A DNA stretch of 64,000 nt from NCBI GenBank assembly GCA_031763025.1, contig JASSKH010000006.1, positions 5,329,691 through 5,393,690 of the forward strand, written 5' to 3'. Shown piece after piece: positions 29,581 to 43,005 of the stretch (position 1 is the first letter of the stretch; each line of letters starts with the position of its first letter). The DNA is from Macrocystis pyrifera. Its lineage: Eukaryota > Sar > Phaeophyceae > Laminariales > Laminariaceae. The notes under the pieces were generated by a model that saw nothing but the letters and a program-made list of their open reading frames with translations, did no database searches and was not told where the DNA came from. The position numbers and the translations under genes were made by a program.

Positions 29581-32500
29581 CCACTCAGATCCCACTGTGC
29601 GTACATACGACACGAAACTCTGTGTGATCTAGGCTACAGGCTGCTTCAAGTTCATCAACCCAAATATTTCAAGCGTCGGACCTGCAAGCCGTTTGCTGGA
29701 GATAGGTCCTGCGCGTTTGTGTACGTGTGCTACATGAGCCCCTGCCAACCCGTTCACGAGTGCGTTTTTTTCCGCCAGGTGTTTGGGCTTTTGTTTTCCT
29801 GGGAGTATGAGCGTTCCAGCGGAAACAAAAAAAGCACATTCGTCAACGGTATGGCAGAGGTTCGTAGAACACGTGTGTAAAAGGTCTATCTCTTAACAAC
29901 AGCGTGGGCACTTGAATCTTTGTGCGTGAAACGTGTAGAATTTGCGTGATTGCCTTGTATCTGCTTAGTTTTAGGGTAGGATTGATTTTTGTCGTTATAT
30001 TCCACTCAATGTTGTCCTTACGCAGCCATTTCGTCGAATACTTTCGTGAAACAATTTAAAGTACTGTACCTGGAACCATCTCGTCAGAACAGTAGAAACA
30101 ACCGATTTCTTCCTACGGAAACGCCTCATTATTGTTGACCTTTGTTGAACGTCTGTGGTTGGTCGGGACAGATGTTCACCGCTAGCGTCAGCCCTAGGCC
30201 CTCACCAGACAAATATGGCTTTGCCACGCTCTCTCACTGTTCCTAGGGATCAGTATGATACCAAGCATATAGGTGACATTCCAGTAGCTATTGCATGCCG
30301 CATTTGTGGCAGAGGAGCTGATCAATGCTTCCAAAATGAACAAAAAATAGAACGAATGGAAGCAACAAAAACAGAGAAGGAACTTATACAACTATTTTTG
30401 GTAATACGAAGTATAAAAATTATACTGTCAGTATACTATCACGACAGTATGATTCTACTGGCCATCTGACAAGGTGTAGCCCACGTTCCAATAGTACCAT
30501 CCACATACATACGTGTCCCTGGTATATTATATATATAAATGAGAATTCAGAATCGAACGAACTCAGACACATGATATTATATACTGCTTACCTGGTAGGT
30601 AGAATAAATAGGAAAACATTATCATAAATCACACGTGACACACAAAATATACAGATATGTTGGGGTCGGTTGTGTGTGAGCAATCGGAACGTCTTTTTAA
30701 CACCATATCCTTATTTGAGTCATATTTGATTTACTGTAGCTAACAATGAGGTCCGCCAATCGGTGCTTTTTTTCTCGTTCGTGCCTGACATCATCTCCCG
30801 TGGGGGGGGGGGGGGGGCGGAATTTCGATTGTTTTCAACAGTAGTTGTCCCAATGTCAAGCGTCTACTCGCATATATAAGAACACATTTACTGAAGGGCT
30901 CACTCTGAATTATGATTGGTGGTTCAACGCGCAGCATGGATACCTTCGTTCTGCTGGACAAGGCCCAGGTTCAAAATCCAGGAGAACTCGTATTTTGTTT
31001 CTTGGGTGCTGCGTATTTGTTTTGCCTTTGTTGCTTGGCACCTCGTATCACACAGCAGACATGCTGTCGGTATGTATACGAACTATGAGTTCTCCTATTA
31101 ATGGTATGAAATGTTGTTGATTCTGTTGTACGAAAACGTGCCAGACGCGCCTTGAAGTAGCCCCACGAGGGGAGGCAGCAAGCTACCCAGATGAGAGCGA
31201 TACTCAGTAGTAATATTCGAAACGTTAAATTCGGCTTCTCGCGTAGTTCGTGGCCAACTCGATGTACTACATTTTCTTCGATTAGTTCATGTATTGTGCT
31301 AGATGGGGCTCGCCCGCCGCGGCAAAACCTCCCTCGTATGATGTGCGATGATCCCATTTCGTGTGCCCGAAGACGGAAAATAAATAATTAACTGTATTTT
31401 CAGTACGATTTAATTAAGTTGAAATTCAGGTCCATTATTTTATTGTTTTAATGTTTGGGTCAGATTGCATATCCGAATCGAAAAATAAAAAATTGAAACA
31501 AGTTTCCTCGAAGATTTCGTTTTTTAGGCGAGGGTCTCACGCGGGTCAATCCGTGAAAAACACGAACAGCATGCAAAAACCGGCTCGAAAAAAAAGAAAT
31601 GCGTCGATCTTGTTAGGGTCAAACCACTATACTGTTCGCGGGCGAATACAACAATCAATAACTGTTGAAAAGGGCTTTCAAAGCTTGCAAGCGTGCCGGC
31701 TTTATGGTTGGTTTTGCCCATTGAGCGTGCCCAAACCAGGGAGCGAGAACCCGACTCACCTGAGAAGTACAAGTATATGGTACGAGTATCGTTCTGTGGT
31801 TTGTTGTGAAAGCGTGCAAGTCCGTACCGGTGTCTAAATGGACCGTCAGTCCCGTGCCAGACACGAAGAGGCTATCCGACCGAGACCACCAACACCCCCA
31901 CCCCCCCACATGCTTCACAACCGTTTTTTTTTCATCGTCTACAGCAGTTCTCTTGTCACAATCTTCCCGCACCCAACGCCAGTGTCAACAAAAACAGCAG
32001 CTGCTGTAGTTGCATGATTTTATTGCATCCCCGAGTGGAAAAATGAAGAAGTGCCAGGTACGACAGGGTTTATTTTAGACGTCCAAAAATAAAGGCATCT
32101 TGTTGGATAGTTTCCAAAAATGTAACTTTTTTGTCGTTGGGTTGCACACAGAAACGTACGATGAGTATATGAAATATATTTCAAGTACGATTTATTTGAT
32201 CACATTTACCACCAAAGGTGACAATCGACCATCGGTTTCTGTAGTACAGTTCGGGGTTCGGGACATGATACACGATAGTATTAACACAACCTCTACGAAC
32301 ACTCGTACGACGTACTGCTTAAGCTCTCATCATGTCCAATTGCCAAACGCCATATTTTGACACATTATACAGTCGTACCTCTACCTGCTACTCTACTACT
32401 GTAGGAGATCGTGCAATGTGTTTTAAATTGCGTAAAAAACACGACGTGCCAGTTGTATCGCGTAATTAGTTTCGGAATGTAGCTTACCCCGGATTTGATT

Positions 32501-32871
32501 AACACGTTAAAACACGCCTGTCTACGAAGCAAGCACTGGTTAGCCTTAGTCCCTTCGTCTCGTACACAGTGTGTCAACCATTTTTTGATGGAATACGTAG
32601 TGAGCTCTACTGTCTTGTAGAGCTGCAAAGCTAATCCAACTCTAGCATTTTGCAATGTGGTTTGCATGCTATTTTCCTGGTGGACACGTTTTGTTCAAAT
32701 TTTGCAGCTCTTAATGCGTCAATCAATTACATATAACTGACTGGCGTATGCCCAAACTCCGCTCGCAACGAGCACCACCCTCCGTGGTACTGTGCTACCT
32801 TGTTGCGCAGAACCCATTTCGGCACGACGTGGATACGTCAAAATTTGATCGTGTTCTCTTTTGTTTCTCTT
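29581..32871. other. Non-coding leader of unit 2, no gene recognised
   Basis: Equivalent of 446-4,858 with a stretch of about 120 bp near 2,210-2,330 and the 946 bp of 3,195-4,140 absent. It contains the G16 run at 30,802. No gene is supported. Confidence 0.55.
30802..30817. repeat. Homopolymer G tract
   Basis: Sixteen G in a row, counterpart of the G18 at 1,696. Confidence 0.9.
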
Positions 32872-33043
32872 ATGGCTCGATCAAGCAGGCCGCCCATCTC
32901 CCTCGCTCGTCTTAGCTTTCATACAGTATGTATACATATATCGTCCGCTCGCTCTCAACATCTCTACCCCTCTGTTTCTCTCGCCCTCTCGCCCCCTGCG
33001 TCAATCACTCCTTCACTCTCTATTTATGTCTCTAAATATACAT

Positions 33044-33044
33044 C

Positions 33045-33121
<77 letters not shown>

Positions 33122-33142
33122 CTCTCTATCTCTCTCTCTCTC
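33044..33142 (+). repeat. (CT)n microsatellite
   Basis: Long nearly pure CT tract with a few TTTCTCTGT interruptions. The distance from the shared ATG to the conserved EYEESEV codons is 312 here and 279 in unit 1, a difference divisible by three. Confidence 0.93.
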
Positions 33143-33549
33143 CCTCGCCCATGCTACTGCACCCTCTGCTCCCTGTATCCTTCGTGAAGGAATACGAGGA
33201 GAGCGAGGTCAGGCCGGCGACATACAACCTCTACGTGGACGTTATGTCTTACGTCTTGGGCGTCAACGACGAGAGCGACGAGCACCACCACGACAGCGAC
33301 CTCCACCCCCACGAGAACGGCCTCAACTGTAAAGACAAGGACCACCACCACCACCACCACAACCTCCTCTACGACCGTAACCACCGTCACAGTGAGGAAC
33401 GTGACGGTGACGAGAAGAAAGCTCCTACCCCACAGGTTCGGTCACAGAACGAAGGCGTCGACCCCATTCGTAGCCTACGGGATATTATCCTCGGGAGCGA
33501 AAGCCTCATGGAGTACGTCCAGATCGGAATCCAAAAGCTCGCGGATGGG

Positions 33550-35950
33550 TACAACGACGACGGCGACCGTCACCCCGAGCATGGCAACCAGGATACCCAC
33601 GACACAGGGTACAACCCCATCCCGCAGCACTCGGCGGAGGTCCACGGTGTCGGCGCCGCGCAGATCCCGCGCAAGCCAACACGTGCCACCTTTGTCTCGG
33701 CATGCGGGGGAATTGGACTGCCCACGGTTCGGGTACACCACCTCTGCAGCGTGCCCAGCGCCTCAACAGACGGTGCATGCCGCGTCCTGTGCGTGTATCG
33801 CCACCACAACCACCGCGACGACGGCCACGACGAGCAGGACGGCGACCGTAACCTCGAACTCTCCAACCAGGACACCCACGACACAGGGGACAACCCCATC
33901 CCGCAGCACTCGGCGGAGGTCCACGGCGTCGGCGCCGCGCAGATCTCGTGCGTACCTACACGGGCCACCTTTGTCTCGGCATACGGGAGAATTGGGCTGC
34001 CCACGGTTCGGGTACACCACCTCTGCAGCGTGGCCAGCGCCCCGACAGGCGATGCATGCCGTGCCCTGTGCGTGTATCGCCCCCACGACCACCACAACGA
34101 CGGCCACGACGAGCAGGACGGCGACCGTCACCCCGAGCATGGCAACCAGGACATCCAGGACACGGGGGACAACTGCAGCCTGCAGCACTCAGCGGAGATG
34201 CAAGGCGTCGACTCTCCGCGGAGCCCGCGTTTACCCATATGGGCCACCTTTGTCTCGGCATACGGGGGAATTGGGCTGCCCACGATTCGGGTACAGCACA
34301 ACTGCAAAGTGACTAGTGCCTCGGCAGGCGATGCATGCCGCGCCCTGTGCGTGTATCGCCCCCACGACCACCACTGCGACGACCACGATGAGAAGGACGG
34401 CGGCCGTAACCTCGAACTCTCCAACCAGGACACCCACGACACAGGGGACAACCCCATCCCGCAGCACTCGGCGGAGGTCCACGGCGTCGGCGCCGCGCAG
34501 ATCTCGTGCGTACCTACACGGGCCACCTTTGTCTCGGCATACGGGAGAATTGGGCTGCCCACGGTTCGGGTACACCACCTCTGCAGCGTTGCCAGCGCCC
34601 CGACAGGCGATGCATGCCGTGCCCTGTGCGTGTATCGCCCCCACGACCACCACAACGACGGCCACGACGAGCAGGACGGCGACCGTCACCCCGAGATTGC
34701 CAACCAGGACATCCAGGACACGGGGGACAACTGCAGCCTGCAGCACTCAGCGGAGGTGCAAGGCGTCGACTCTCCGCGGAGCCCGCGTTTACCCATATGG
34801 GCCACCTTTGTCTCGGCATACGGGGGAATTGGGCTGCCCACGATTCGGGTACAGCACAACTGCAAAGTGACTAGTGCCTCGGCAGGCGATGCATGCCGCG
34901 CCCTGTGCGTGTATCGCCCCCACGACCATCACTGCGACGACCACGATGAGAAGGACGGCGACCGTAACCTCGAGCTCGCCAACCAGGACACCCACGACAC
35001 AGGGGACAACCCCATCCCGCAGCACTCGGCGGAGATCCACGGCGTCGACGCCGCGCAGATCCCGCGCGTACCTACACCGGCCACCTTTGTCTCGGCATAC
35101 GGGAGAATTGGGCTGCCCACGGTTCGGGTACACCTCTGCAGCGTGGCCAGCGCCCCGACAGGCGATGCATGCCGTGCCCTGTGCGTGTATCGCCCTCACG
35201 ACCACCACGGTGATCGTCACGACGAGCTGGACGGCGACCGTCACCCCGAGCTCGCCAACCAGGACACCCTTGACACGGGCGACAACTTCTGCCTGCAGCA
35301 CCCAGCGGAGGTGCGAGGCGTCGACGCTGCGTGGAGTCCGCGCATACGCCCCATGTGCCACCTTTGTCTCGGCGTCCGGGGGTATTGAGCTACGAACGGT
35401 TCCGGTACAGCACAACAGCAGCGTGGCCAGCGCCTCGGCAGGTGATGCATGCCGCGCCCTGTGCGTGTATCGTGCCGACGACCACCACGGCGACGGCCAC
35501 GATGAGGAGGACGGCGATCACCACTACGGGATTTCCAACCAGGACACCCTTGACACGGAGGACAACCCCATCCCGCAGCACTCGGCGGAGATCCACGGCT
35601 TCGACGCTGCGCGGAGCCCGCGCATACCCACATGGGCCACCTTTGACTCGGCATACGGGGGAATTGGGCTGCCCATGATTCGGGTACAGCACAACAGCAG
35701 CGTGGCCATCGCCTCGGCAGGCGATGCATGCCGCGTCCTGTGCGTGTATCGCCACCACGACCACCACGGCGACCGCCAAGACGATCAGGACGTCGATCAC
35801 CACTACGGGATTGTCAACCAGGACACCCGCGACACGGGGGACAACCGCGGCCTGCAGCACTCACCGCAGGTCCAAGGCGTCGAGGCTGAGCGGAGCCCAT
35901 GCAAGCCCGCATGGACCACCTTTGTCTCGGTGTACGGTGGCATCGGGCTG
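33550..35950 (+). repeat. Coding tandem array of 279 bp units (unit 2)
   Basis: Cores GGCGATGCATGCCG lie near 33,770 (variant ACGGTGCATGCC), 34,049, 34,328, 34,607, 34,886, 35,162, 35,441 and 35,720. The step ending at 35,162 is 276 because one His codon is missing (VHLCSV for VHHLCSV). Confidence 0.93.
33846..34961 (+). repeat. 558 bp two-unit duplication inside the array
   Basis: The two-repeat block beginning near 33,853 (AACCTCGAACTCTCCAACCA) recurs almost unchanged from 34,411, exactly 558 bp (2 x 279) later. A third, more diverged partial copy begins near 34,969. This is the signature of recent unequal exchange in two-unit steps. Confidence 0.88.
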
Positions 35951-36136
35951 GCTATGCTCTCGCAGCGGAACAACGACCTCCGTAATGATAGGGTGGGGTC
36001 CAAGAACAAGGACCTAGACAGTGGAGGCTACTCGACGCACGACAGTACTAGGTGCTCCGTGTACGGAACGGAATTGTTTTTGTGGAGGGTAGTACACGTG
36101 GTGAGCGTCGTTCTGTACTGGATGTTTTTCCTTTAG

Positions 36137-37615
36137 GGTGCTCCCTCCTGCGACGCGAATAGGCTACGTAGCACATTGTATGTCTGCGTTTCGAGCAAAA
36201 TGTATATGGTCAGCGTCTGTTAAGTACACTGCTATTAATATTTTTAAGTGGGGTGTACCTCTTGATATGTCCTTCTCACGCTGTACTGTTTTATTGAGGA
36301 TAGTGCAGTTCGCGTCCGCGTTTGACACTGTGGAATTTACAGCTTCCTGGTGCGCCATATCAGACACTCGTTGTGCGTTCCTTTTGTTGGATAGTACTAT
36401 GAGCGTGTACTCGTTTTATTGTCAATACCACTGTGGGATGTACCCTCCTCCTAGGTCACCATCACGTTGGGGCTTTGTTGGTTATTGGGGAATAGCTTGA
36501 AGACGATATGTTTATCCTACTGATCCTTCGTATTGCACTGCCTAGTGCACACTCTGGTACGCAGTTAGCGCATCGTGCGTGATGTCTGTAGCTTGGATAC
36601 GCGTAACTCGACACGAAAACAGTCGATGGGCGCCGAGCTCACCAATATCCGGCTCATAAACATAGAGGCCGGGCCGGACCTAGGGGATCGGAGAGGGGCC
36701 GGGGGGAGAAGGAGGTCTGCTCTTTGACTTTGTGTCAACCGGGGTAAACCCAAATAGCGGTACGTATGTATCCGCTTTTGCATATGTCACATAAAAACAA
36801 AAACGGCGTATAATTGTTAGTCTAGTAGGTACTAAGCGGTTTTAAGAGGAAAACGAGTCGGAAGTTGTGAGAGAGTTACTTGGAACACGGGTTATATATT
36901 CAGAGCCATGTCTTGTGATTGCTTGTTTTGCGCTATGCCGTGTTTTGTAGCATGCACGACAAGGGTTTCGGAGGGCCGAACCCCGTGGGAAACATTTGCA
37001 TGCTCTTTTAGTTTGTTCTCGCTCGTTTGAGTTCCCGTCTGCGCTGTGCATTTTGGTGTGCTATGACATATGGGTGATGGGTGATGTCTATTAGTGTTTC
37101 GTGGTTTTCGTTGCGCACGATTTATTAAGAACTGTTATGCTCAAGTCGCTTAATATTTAGCACGTAAAGGTCACTAAAACAAACATCGCTTGGGGATGGG
37201 TTGAAATCGAATATGTCGGGGCTGAAACAGTGACCTTGTCGGGGTATTAGGGAATTCGGGGGGTGAAGGGAGGGGTGTGGGTGTGGTGTGCACGTGTGTG
37301 GTCTGGGGGCGAATGGGGGTGGGAGTAGATCGATCGTCTCGTATCGTGCTGTTTGCTTCGAAAGTACTTTGTCAGACGAGACATGGGGACCATCAAGTTA
37401 GGGACTATCAAGAGAATTGGGTGTGCGTGAGAAGATTCGAATGATCCTATTGCCCGTTGAAAAAACACTTGAGCGAAAAATGCTGCCGTTGCGCAATGCG
37501 TGTATAAGGTCTTGTGTCGAAGGTCTCCGTTATCATGGCGGAGCCTTGAACGACGATGAGCAATGCCTGCTGAATGTACTGTGCTCTAAGCATTTCTGTG
37601 TTCCGTCTGCCTGAG
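36137..37615. other. 3' flank of the second repeat gene, no gene recognised
   Basis: Counterpart of 8,336-9,797 with many small differences. No supported coding sequence. Confidence 0.5.
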
Positions 37616-38342
37616 TGAAACACCGACACACAAGCCGCGCAGGAGGTACAGTAGTTTCAATTTTTTATCTAGCTGCTAGCAGCTTGCCTGATCGTGAACG
37701 ACAGTCACATGAGTCACGCAGGAGGCGGATATCAACTTATGTCTACCTTAGCCGTTAACCTCTTGCATGTCCGCGAAAAGCGGTACACGAGTCGCGCAGC
37801 AAGCATTCTATTGATATCCACCCAATATATGCAGCCGCTAGCACCTGCTTGTCCGCATGAGACAGTCTGACGAGTCGTGCGGAAAGCAGCTTGGGTACTC
37901 AATATCTGCGTAGTCACCAACGCCTTGCTTGTTCTCGAAACAACGACACACGAGTCGCCCAGCAAGAAGCTTAGGGATGCTATTATCGACGAACGTTTTG
38001 TCCTCCTGTAATTTCCTGCTTCTTTTCTAAATAGAGAGGAATGGCTGGTAAACATCCTGGATGCTTTGCCCTCTTTTCATTTTCTCGATGTAGGGAAAAA
38101 CAATCCTATTTTTCCACTTGTTCACCTGTTCTATTTTGAAATAGCGAGAACAATCTGGATTCATGTACTTCGATAATAACGGGCCTTAGTGGCCACTTTA
38201 TCAAACCACCAATACCCCTTCTTTTCTGCGAAAGACCGACACACGAGTCACGCGAAAAATTTCTTGCCCGTTCTTCGTAGCCGCCATTACGTTGCTTTGC
38301 CTGTTCACCTGAAAACCAACACACGAGTCGCGCAGAGAGCAG
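37616..38342. repeat. Degenerate satellite, about 78 bp period (unit 2)
   Basis: Same array as 9,798-10,526. Cores such as CACACGAGTCGCGCAG recur with about 75-85 bp spacing, the last near 38,315. Confidence 0.75.
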
Positions 38343-40644
38343 CGTATTTACCTACCTCCCCCTCTCTACTTATTTTATTGTTCGGCTGAACGCCGAGCCA
38401 AACGACGGCGGGTTTTGAAACCCCTGACGTCCACATACATACATATGCACATACATAGCCACACGTTCAATACACCCTCAGGGGTTGTTGTGCATTACCA
38501 CGTATCCACATGTGTAAATATGCATCGTTCGTAACCCCGAGTGGAGTTTTGAGATGGTTCTTAAGCTCGCTATTTTTCAAGTGCATAAAAACATGCAGCG
38601 GAAGACATCTACGCGTAAGAAGAAAGAGGAAAGTTTGCTTTCAGTCTTGGGCTCTTCCGTCCTAGGTCAAGCGTGTTTTATGCTCGTTATGTTCTGTGAC
38701 TTCAGTGTGACGATGCCCCGAAATTCTTACGTTACGTAAATATCAGCCTGTCGTTTCCAGTGCTCCTTTTGCTATTAGTCACATACGGGTAGGTTATAGC
38801 ACAGGGGTCCTCTATCGGCTATAGTATAATGCAAATCGCGTGATATACAGTGATTTCCACTAAACGCATACCAGCAGCCGTCATTGCAAAGGAGCGTGAT
38901 GGTGACTACAGCAAGCGCCTAGTGTACTATTGATAGCACAATAGTACGGGCCCGCCGACACGACATGCCTTCGTAATCCGAGTGTAACCTGGGTAAGCCT
39001 CTAAACCTTCTTGTGACACCATGCACCTTTTGAGCAACCTCAAGCGAAGTCTATTCGTTAAGCCTTTAGTGTAGCATATAACTCACTGTTGCACAATATC
39101 GGTATTTATCAAAAATAAATTGGCGTCCACCCAAACGGAAGAGTGGCGTTCTGACCAGGATGTGCAGGATGTGTCATGTCTTCTTCGTGGGCCCATACTA
39201 CTTTACATACCCAGTACGTACACAATCATTACTTTTCCTTTCTTGATTCCCACGCCACATAATAATTTCTACCGTTCCGCCCTGGACAATATTGTAATCC
39301 ACGTTCGGAGTGTGATGTCAACATCATATCGAACGAGTACTATATTATGGGCCAGAGAGTGGCCAAAAGCCAAAATAATGCTAGTAAAAGCCTTGCGGAT
39401 GCCGTTTGTAGCGAAAAGGAGCGTAGTTCAGAGTAAAGCCCCCCTCGTCAAACACAAACTAAAAAACGCCCCGGGCATAGAGTATCGTTTCCTCGTTCAT
39501 TGGTTTTGGGAGACGCCCCGGGTCGGAGCTAGCAAGCCGTTTTGAGTGGGGGGAATGTAGCTGTTTCCGAAGTACACAAGGACGTGGTTGGCATATAAAT
39601 TTTGGCATCTAGGTGGGTACATGTGCCGCGCAACAGCAACACAGACAAAAACAAGCCGAGGACAGATGACCAGACATGTTTATAACGTACAACATTTCAC
39701 ATTGATTTGCTGGTATCATCGAACAAGTTCGTTCTTTCATGTGTTGGGATTTCGTGCACTATATACATCAGCTCGTGTTGATGCTTACGCGATCAGAATG
39801 GGCTCGCTTACGGATGACCAGATGAGACACAGCCCAGGTTACGTAGTATCGATGAGGCAAACGTTCAGTCATTACTCTTAAGTATCAGCTCCAACATCAG
39901 TTCCCCCCCCGCCACTGCTCCTGAGTCAAACGCCCACATCGTAATTTGGGCGCGAATCACCTGCGACCGCAACGCCCGCCACTACGGTATTTCATGCGCC
40001 AAATCTACACTTGGCCCCCCAATGTGTGAGAGGCGTGCGTGTTTTCGTTTGCTTCTGCTTGTATCGCTCTAGGCGACCAAAATGCCAGAGATATATTTCC
40101 GGAAAACGACCCGGCCACGTAGTAAACGCCCCGGGGTACTATTTCACGCGTGCACAGTCACAACGGCCCGGAGATCATTTACTAGCAATACTACGGCAAA
40201 TATGCGCCACTAGTGTTTCTCGCTTCGGTTGAGTACTCGTACATATCTCAAACCAGCCGGCGGCGGTAGTGATGGCCACTGATGCGAACCGATGGGATGC
40301 CTCTCTTGGCCACCCAATGTCTCCACCGTCCGGTCAACCTCTCGACCATCCGTCTGCTTCTTTTAACCAACTCGTCTCGCATCAAATCCATCCCGCCACT
40401 CATTTAGCGGTCTCGTGTCTTTTGACAGTCTCTTCTCCCACCCATCCCCCCAAACCATCCCATCTCTCACCCACCTCGTCTTCGAGAGTATACCGTGAGG
40501 ACACTTAGTCTTACAGCAGTACTTGCAGAACGTTAACTGACTCTTCTAACGGATTTTAAAACCCAAGCTTGAGTGAAGAATGCAATGCTTCGCGGGAGGG
40601 CTATCGCTAAGGCGCCGAGAAGAACAGAGGCTACGGCAGTAATC
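38343..40644. other. Non-coding, no gene recognised
   Basis: Counterpart of 10,527-12,829. A plus-strand frame of 141 residues (39,120-39,545) is shorter and partly in another frame in unit 1, so it is not supported. Confidence 0.5.
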
Positions 40645-41035
40645 CACCACTTCAATAGGGTGACAGTCTTTCGACGATTCAAATTGGCGACAGCAAGTCA
40701 TCACGTCTATTTGACGACAGTACATCAACACTTCAAGATGGTAGCAATACTTCTATCGACACGTCGACATTGCGATAGAAACTCAGCAATTCAACATGGC
40801 GATATCATTTCAATACACCAACACACGGCGGAAGTATGTCAACAACCCGACATTTGACAGTATTTCATCGTGGTGACAGTACTTCAGCACATCGACATGG
40901 CTTGGTGACAGCAGTACAACACGTCGACGTGGCTTGATGACAGTACTTCGAAACTTCAACACGGTGACAGTACTTGAGGGCTTCAACATGGCGACAGTTT
41001 TTCAGCTTGCCGACATGGCGCCAGCAGCACTTTCG
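40645..41035. repeat. Degenerate minisatellite, about 27 bp period (unit 2)
   Basis: Same as 12,830-13,240, with CTTCAACATGGCGACAGT-type units. Confidence 0.75.
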
Positions 41036-42413
41036 CACCGCCCACACTTCACCACCTCAACAGTAGTTCAACCTAAAAAAAACACTTCCTTCACAAAATC
41101 GGATCGATAGACCATCAGGTACAGCAGATCGCGCCCAGATCATATGCAGTAGGTCAGGGATGTATAGTCTGCCCCGAAATACACAGACCATAGAGTAGTG
41201 AATCTTCTCTTTCCGACGCGCGAACCATTCGCACTTCATCGTCACACCCCACCACCAGTTCAACATTCCGGAAGTTCAATAAGCCACCAGCCTAAAAGCG
41301 CTACTCGTACGGTACAATACTGCTGTACATACCCTATACTCTCCTGCTACTGCTCTGATACTGCCACTTCTACTGCGACAGGTATGAGCGCTCTGGCGAT
41401 CGGCTTCAAGCCCTCGTCAAACGCTCAACCAACATGACAGGCACGAAATGTGTTTCGCTGACCCCCCCCTTCCCCCCGCCATCACACTGCCCCCAGCACA
41501 CCTCTCCGTGGGCACTAAATTCCCACCGGAGCGAGAGAAAACAGCTTTCGATACTATGCACGAGTTTTGTTTCAAGTTCCAACCAATGAATGCTCTCTGT
41601 AGAAGGTACAAAGCCCCAAAAAGAGCACACGACAAATAAATAAATAAAAGTGTTTGTGGTGTGGATCGCAAGAAAGAGGCAACAACAGACTGACCGATCG
41701 CTTCGTTTCATATTGAAGAGAAACACAGCGGTTGTCGATATTCTGTTGACGCTTAGTCTTATGTCGGCACGAACTCCGAGCATCGACGATGAACGCCCCC
41801 CCCCCCCCCCCCCCTCTCCCCAGCGAGCGCCTATCTATGGTTACGATTAGGGACAGGCGCCGTCTCTCGTCTCTCGGCTCTTTCAGCGATAATGAGGGAC
41901 AATATATATATATATTAACCTCGGATTGCGAATAGGCGCTACGCCCACCCGTGCCACGCTAAGACGGGTACTACATCATCTGCAAGCGAGGCAAGCAGCT
42001 TATATCGTACATCACCCTCGCTGGGAGTATAATAACCGTTGGGATGTGATATTGCAGTCTACACCGGGATTGTATATCTGGTCGGAGCGGTATCCATTGA
42101 ATTCCCGGCCAGAGTGGTGAACAATGCTGGTACACAGCCGTTACTTGTTTCCGTACAAATTCCGACCCTCCTCCTCCCCTCCCCCCCACACCCCATACGC
42201 CCCTACCCGCGGAAATATGATAGGAGATCGTTTGCTTGTGCTCGTCAAGGTCTCTTTTCGTTATACTGGTTGTAGTGTAACAGGCGAGCGGTCAGTCAAG
42301 CTATCAAACCGCAGTCTCTCAGCATATTTGGCTCCCCGATATACGAGATATAGTGTAGGGGGTGTCAGTCAAGCCGTCATATTTCGGTTTCATATTAGTA
42401 GTATTCCTTGTCT
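41036..42413. other. Non-coding with C-rich tracts, MITE-empty site
   Basis: Counterpart of 13,241-14,733. A long C run lies at about 41,796-41,813. The TA at 42,396-42,397 is the uninterrupted target of the MITE found at 14,616 in unit 1. Confidence 0.6.
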
Positions 42414-42789
42414 CTGGCTAGAACGGGGCCGGGAGGGAAGCGGTGTCCGCTTTGGTGAGGATATAGATATAGCTACATGTCTGGTCGGGGTACTCTAGCG
42501 GTGGGGCGTCCAGAACTTCCATCCATCATATATATACAACAAGATAAAATCAAGATCGGTGACCAAGGTCGGTCATGAAGATCCGCACAGTGAGGGCGAA
42601 CCGTGGAAAGTCGACCAAACGACCAGTGGAGACCAATCACAACCCATGAAAAGTTCAGAGAACATCAGTGAAGATAATGTCACGATCGGTGAATATCAAA
42701 GTGGAGATCCGCGATGACCAAGGCGGAGAAATGAAAGAAAATCAACGAAGACCAACGACCGTCAGCGGAGGTCAATCAAGGTCAATGAA

Positions 42790-42955
42790 GAGACGAGGGG
42801 GAGGGGGAGGGACGAGACGGCGGGGAGACGAGCGGGGGGGAAGGGGGAGGAGACGGGACGGGACGGGAGCGAGGGGAGGGGGGGGGAGGAGAAAAGAGGG
42901 AAGGAGAGGGGAGAGGAAGGAGGGAGAGGGAAAGAGAGGAGGGCCGGGGGGAAGT
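42790..42955. repeat. G-rich purine tract
   Basis: About 165 bp of GGGAGG, GAGGGG and similar with almost no pyrimidines; it could form G-quadruplex or triplex structure. Its open frames are low-complexity Gly/Arg. Confidence 0.8.
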
Positions 42956-43005
42956 TACAAAACATCGATAACAAAGAGAGAGGGGTGTCGACTATTTTCT
43001 CGCGC

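Larger units (their letters stand above)
32872..36136 (+). pseudogene. Second copy of the His/Asp-rich repeat protein, one frameshift
   Basis: The frame is open from the ATG at 32,872 (same site as 4,859) through the N-terminal His/Asp part, LMEYVQIGIQKLADG and six Cys-pair repeats. Near 35,346 one extra base (CGCCCCATGTG where others have CCCACATGG) shifts the frame, and the reading stops at 35,388. In the next frame the repeats resume (two more Cys pairs) and run to the same C-terminus as unit 1, with the hydrophobic end ELFLWRVVHVVSVVLYWMFF and a stop at the homologous codon. It has eight Cys-pair cores against nine in unit 1. A single-base assembly error would also explain the break. Without it, this copy would be about as complete as the first. 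Confidence 0.7.

Noticed and set aside
33475..35860. Val-rich minus-strand frames with VVVVGAIHAQ repeats
   Set aside because: Antisense of His/Asp codons (GTC/GTG). They are broken into pieces of at most about 200 residues and are absent outside the repeats.
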